DNA of 64,000 bases from [Scytonema hofmanni] UTEX 2349 (GTDB lineage: Bacteria; Cyanobacteriota; Cyanobacteriia; Cyanobacteriales; Nostocaceae), in contig NZ_KK073768.1 in the NCBI RefSeq assembly GCF_000582685.1, positions 5,180,205 through 5,244,204 of the forward strand, given 5' to 3'. A model generated the notes under the pieces. That model had not been told where the DNA came from. It worked only from the letters and a program-made list of their open reading frames with translations, and searched no databases. Positions 61,482-64,000 of this stretch are shown here, in pieces. The position numbers were made by a program, and so were the translations under genes. Each line of letters begins with the position of its first letter. Position 1 is the stretch's first letter.

Positions 61482-64000
61482 ATGAAACCTGAATTAACCG
61501 CAGGCTACGAATATCAAGTTGGGGGCAGTCTCCCGACTGATGCCCAAACCTATGTCAAACGTCAAGCTGACAAAGACCTTTACGAAGCGTTGAAAGCGGG
61601 TGATTTTTGTTACGTTCTCAACTCGCGGCAGATGGGTAAATCTAGCTTGCGGGTGCAGACGATGCAGCGGTTCCAGGATGAAGGGTTTGCCTGTGCGTTG
61701 ATTGATATTACGGCTATTGGTACATCTGATATTACCCCAGAGCAATGGTATGCGGGGGTGATTGATTGTATGATTAACAGTTTTAATCTTTATACAAGCT
61801 TTGATTTAGACCAGTGGTGGACTGAAAACGATTTGCTGCCACCTGTTCAGCGTTTGGGCAAGTTTATTGAGACGGTTTTGCTCAAGAGAGTTACAGATAA
61901 TATTGTCATATTTATTGATGAAATTGATAGTATTCTCAGCGTTCCCTTTAAGACGGATGATTTTTTTGCCCTCATCCGCGATTGTTATAACCGTCGCGCT
62001 GATAACCCCGCTTACAACCGCTTGACTTTTGCTTTATTGGGGGTTTCTACCCCTTCCGATTTGATTCAAGATAAGCGTCGGACACCTTTTAATATTGGTA
62101 GAGCGATCGATTTAACTGGGTTTAAGCTTGAGGAAGCGGAACCTTTAGCGAAGGGACTCGCGGTGGTGGGTGAACCGCAAACGGTGATGGAAGCGGTGCT
62201 TTATTGGACAGGGGGACAGCCGTTTTTAACGCAGAAGGTTTGTAAATTGTTACTGCAAGCTGCGAGTAGAGACGCGATTAATTGTAGAGACGCGATTAAT
62301 CGCGTCTCTACAAGAGGGGGAGAGGGGGAGGAATTTAAAATACCGAATCCTCAGGCTTTTGTCGAGTCTGTGGTGAGAGAGCGGATTATCGTAAATTGGG
62401 AAGCGCAGGATGAACCGGAGCATTTAAGAACCATCCGCGACAGAATTATGCACAGTGGGGAAAAGCGAACTGGACGCCTGTTGGGGTTGTGTCAGCAAAT
62501 TGTGACTTCTGCCGGAACCTCTCCCCTAACCCCTCCCCTGCAAGGGGAGGGGAATGCCGGAACCTCTCCCCCAGCCCCTCCCCTGCGAGGGGAGGGGAGA
62601 AATCATACTCCCCCTTCCCTTGTAGGGAAGGGGGCTGGGGGGTTAGGTCAAAATCTCGGCGAGGGGGGGATTGACGCTGATGAGAGTGCGGAACAAACGG
62701 AACTGCGGCTGACGGGGTTGGTAGTGAAGCGGGATGGCAAGCTGCGAATTTATAATCGCATTTACGCTGAGGTATTTAAACGAGAATGGACTGAAAAAAT
62801 ACTTGCAAAACTGCGTCCCTACTCTGATACGTTGAATGCTTGGGTTGCTTCTGAGTTTCAAGATGAGTCGCGCTTGTTGCGGGGAAAAGCTTTGCAGGAT
62901 GCTCAAAGTTGGGCTGCGGGTAAAAGCTTGGCTGATTTGGATTATCAGTTTTTTACTGCTAGCCAGAATTTAGATAAGCGGGATGTTCAGAAGCGACTGG
63001 AAGCGGAAGAACAAGCAAAGCAGCTTTTGACTGAAGCAAATCGCAAAGCTAATCAGCGGATTCGCGTCAGTTTTGTGATATTGGGGCTAACTATTGTCGG
63101 TGCCGTGGCATCTTTGTTATTTGCAGGGTATCAATTAGAGCAAGCACGCGAAGCAAAAGCAGAAACAGAAACCGCGCAAACACAATTAAAAAACGCCAAA
63201 ACAGAAACCGCAGCAACTACGCTAGATAATCAACGAATATCGGGAGAAAATCAGAAGCTAACGCAAAAGGCTGCACAAACACAAAAGAATTATGAAAAAG
63301 CAGCGAAAAATCTGGCAGGAGCAAACACCCAAGTCAAACAGGCACGGGAGAAGCTGCAACTAGCAAACAATAACGTTGCAGAAGTTAAGAAACAGGCAGA
63401 GCAAGCAACTTCACAGAAACAGCAGGCACTGCAACAAGCGCTAGATGCTCAAGGAAAACGCAAACAAGCAGAAAGCCTGCGTCAAAAAGCAGTTGCAGAT
63501 TTAAATCGGGCAAGGCAAGAAGAACAGCAGGCAAAAAAGGATCTCCAAAGTGCGAAGATTGCCCGAACAGAGGCAGAAACAGCCCGTAAAAATGCCTTAA
63601 CCGGTACGCAACTGGAGCGAGAGGGAGCGTATGCGTTGCAAGTGTTTGATTCAAACGAAATTGATGGGCTGGTATTAGCAATGCAGGCTTCTAAAGAATT
63701 GAAAAGTCTGGTTAAATATAAAAAATCTTTGGCAGATTATCCGGCTTACAGCCCTTTGTTTAGTTTACAGACGATTTTGCTGAAGATTCGCGAACAAAAT
63801 CGCTTGGAAGGGCATAGCAATTCGGTATATAGCGTTACTTTCAGCCCAGATGGGAAAACTCTCGCTTCTGCAAGTTATGACAAGACCATCAAACTGTGGA
63901 ATCTGGAGACGAAAAAAGAAATCACTACCCTCAATGGGCATAGTAGTGGGGTATTGAGCGTTACTTTCAGCCCAGATGGGAAAACTCTCGCTTCTGCAAG
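61482..64000 (+). CDS. AAA-like NTPase, coiled-coil, WD40 protein (runs off the window)
   Basis: Open from ATG 61482 to the window end (at least 839 codons). Order: AAA-like NTPase (about 10-450) with P-loop NSRQMGKSSL (about 47-56) and Walker B VIFIDEIDSIL (about 142-152); a transmembrane helix (about 528-551); a long Lys/Gln/Ala-rich coiled coil (about 553-700); then WD40 repeats starting near 770 (LEGHSNSVYSVTFSPDGKTLASASYDKTIKLWNL). Such STAND-like WD40 NTPases are taken as signal sensors. Two stretches are read through intergenic-type repeats in frame (about residues 262-284 and 343-403). More WD40 units surely follow. Confidence 0.9.
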   Translation, partial: MKPELTAGYEYQVGGSLPTDAQTYVKRQADKDLYEALKAGDFCYVLNSRQMGKSSLRVQTMQRFQDEGFACALIDITAIGTSDITPEQWYAGVIDCMINSFNLYTSFDLDQWWTENDLLPPVQRLGKFIETVLLKRVTDNIVIFIDEIDSILSVPFKTDDFFALIRDCYNRRADNPAYNRLTFALLGVSTPSDLIQDKRRTPFNIGRAIDLTGFKLEEAEPLAKGLAVVGEPQTVMEAVLYWTGGQPFLTQKVCKLLLQAASRDAINCRDAINRVSTRGGEGEEFKIPNPQAFVESVVRERIIVNWEAQDEPEHLRTIRDRIMHSGEKRTGRLLGLCQQIVTSAGTSPLTPPLQGEGNAGTSPPAPPLRGEGRNHTPPSLVGKGAGGLGQNLGEGGIDADESAEQTELRLTGLVVKRDGKLRIYNRIYAEVFKREWTEKILAKLRPYSDTLNAWVASEFQDESRLLRGKALQDAQSWAAGKSLADLDYQFFTASQNLDKRDVQKRLEAEEQAKQLLTEANRKANQRIRVSFVILGLTIVGAVASLLFAGYQLEQAREAKAETETAQTQLKNAKTETAATTLDNQRISGENQKLTQKAAQTQKNYEKAAKNLAGANTQVKQAREKLQLANNNVAEVKKQAEQATSQKQQALQQALDAQGKRKQAESLRQKAVADLNRARQEEQQAKKDLQSAKIARTEAETARKNALTGTQLEREGAYALQVFDSNEIDGLVLAMQASKELKSLVKYKKSLADYPAYSPLFSLQTILLKIREQNRLEGHSNSVYSVTFSPDGKTLASASYDKTIKLWNLETKKEITTLNGHSSGVLSVTFSPDGKTLASA

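Noticed and set aside
62489..62674. Separate 61-codon plus-strand ORF
   Set aside because: It is an alternative frame of the repeat block inside the WD40 NTPase gene.

Overview
The window looks like the chromosome of a filamentous, probably heterocystous (Nostocales-type) cyanobacterium. The HIP1 octamer GCGATCGC is found throughout. The genes include cyanobacterial families (CAAD-domain protein, cyanobacterial-type GshA, DUF2358, XisH/XisI, Uma2, CHAT and WD40-NTPase proteins). Intergenic space is packed with short palindromic repeats and MITE-like elements typical of Calothrix/Tolypothrix/Scytonema-like genomes. The exact genus cannot be read from the sequence alone.

Layout. 0-7 kb: small stress and membrane proteins (Pmp3/YqaE, YvlD/holin-like), a [2Fe-2S] ferredoxin, Tex, DUF4385 and a VOC protein whose start codon lies directly after a MITE. 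7-14 kb: a decayed Rpn-family gene, a large secreted TPR-CHAT protein, a zinc-finger-less TnpB and a DUF4351 fragment. 14-19 kb: fasciclin protein, methyltransferase, and a metallophosphoesterase split by an IS5-type insertion. 19-24 kb: an ATPase plus PIN-like pair, then mutS, followed directly by an array resembling a Tn7-like transposon end. 24-32 kb: DUF433 antitoxin with a broken partner, SLH protein, CAAD protein, pentapeptide protein, epoxide-hydrolase-like enzyme, DUF1206 and a GH10-like protein. 32-43 kb: OstA-like and DUF2358 proteins, a broken HigBA next to an intact VapBC, uvrA, tRNA-Met(CAT), a LysM-M23 murein hydrolase, trmL and gshA. 43-52.5 kb: a TnpB/RHH transposon, a Uma2 gene, an SF1 helicase with a small partner, and a PIN pair, interleaved with remnants of a second copy of the histone-deacetylase-like gene that survives intact at 51.5-52.5 kb. 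52.5-64 kb: MscS channel, Asp-rich SLH protein, alpha/beta hydrolase, then a signalling/nuclease cluster (CHAT-AAA, HsdR_N-like nuclease, XisH-XisI, and an AAA-coiled-coil-WD40 protein running off the window).

Most likely new biology: (1) the SF1 helicase plus winged-helix-like partner, placed with Uma2 between two fragments of a decayed HDAC paralogue, which reads as an inserted accessory or defence module; (2) the AAA ATPase plus PIN-like nuclease pair upstream of mutS; (3) a solitary Tn7/CAST-like end array at the mutS stop codon; (4) intergenic repeats that have entered coding sequence in frame (mutS and the WD40 NTPase) or that supply stop codons (ferredoxin, Uma2). All functional statements rest on motif recognition by eye; no database search was run.
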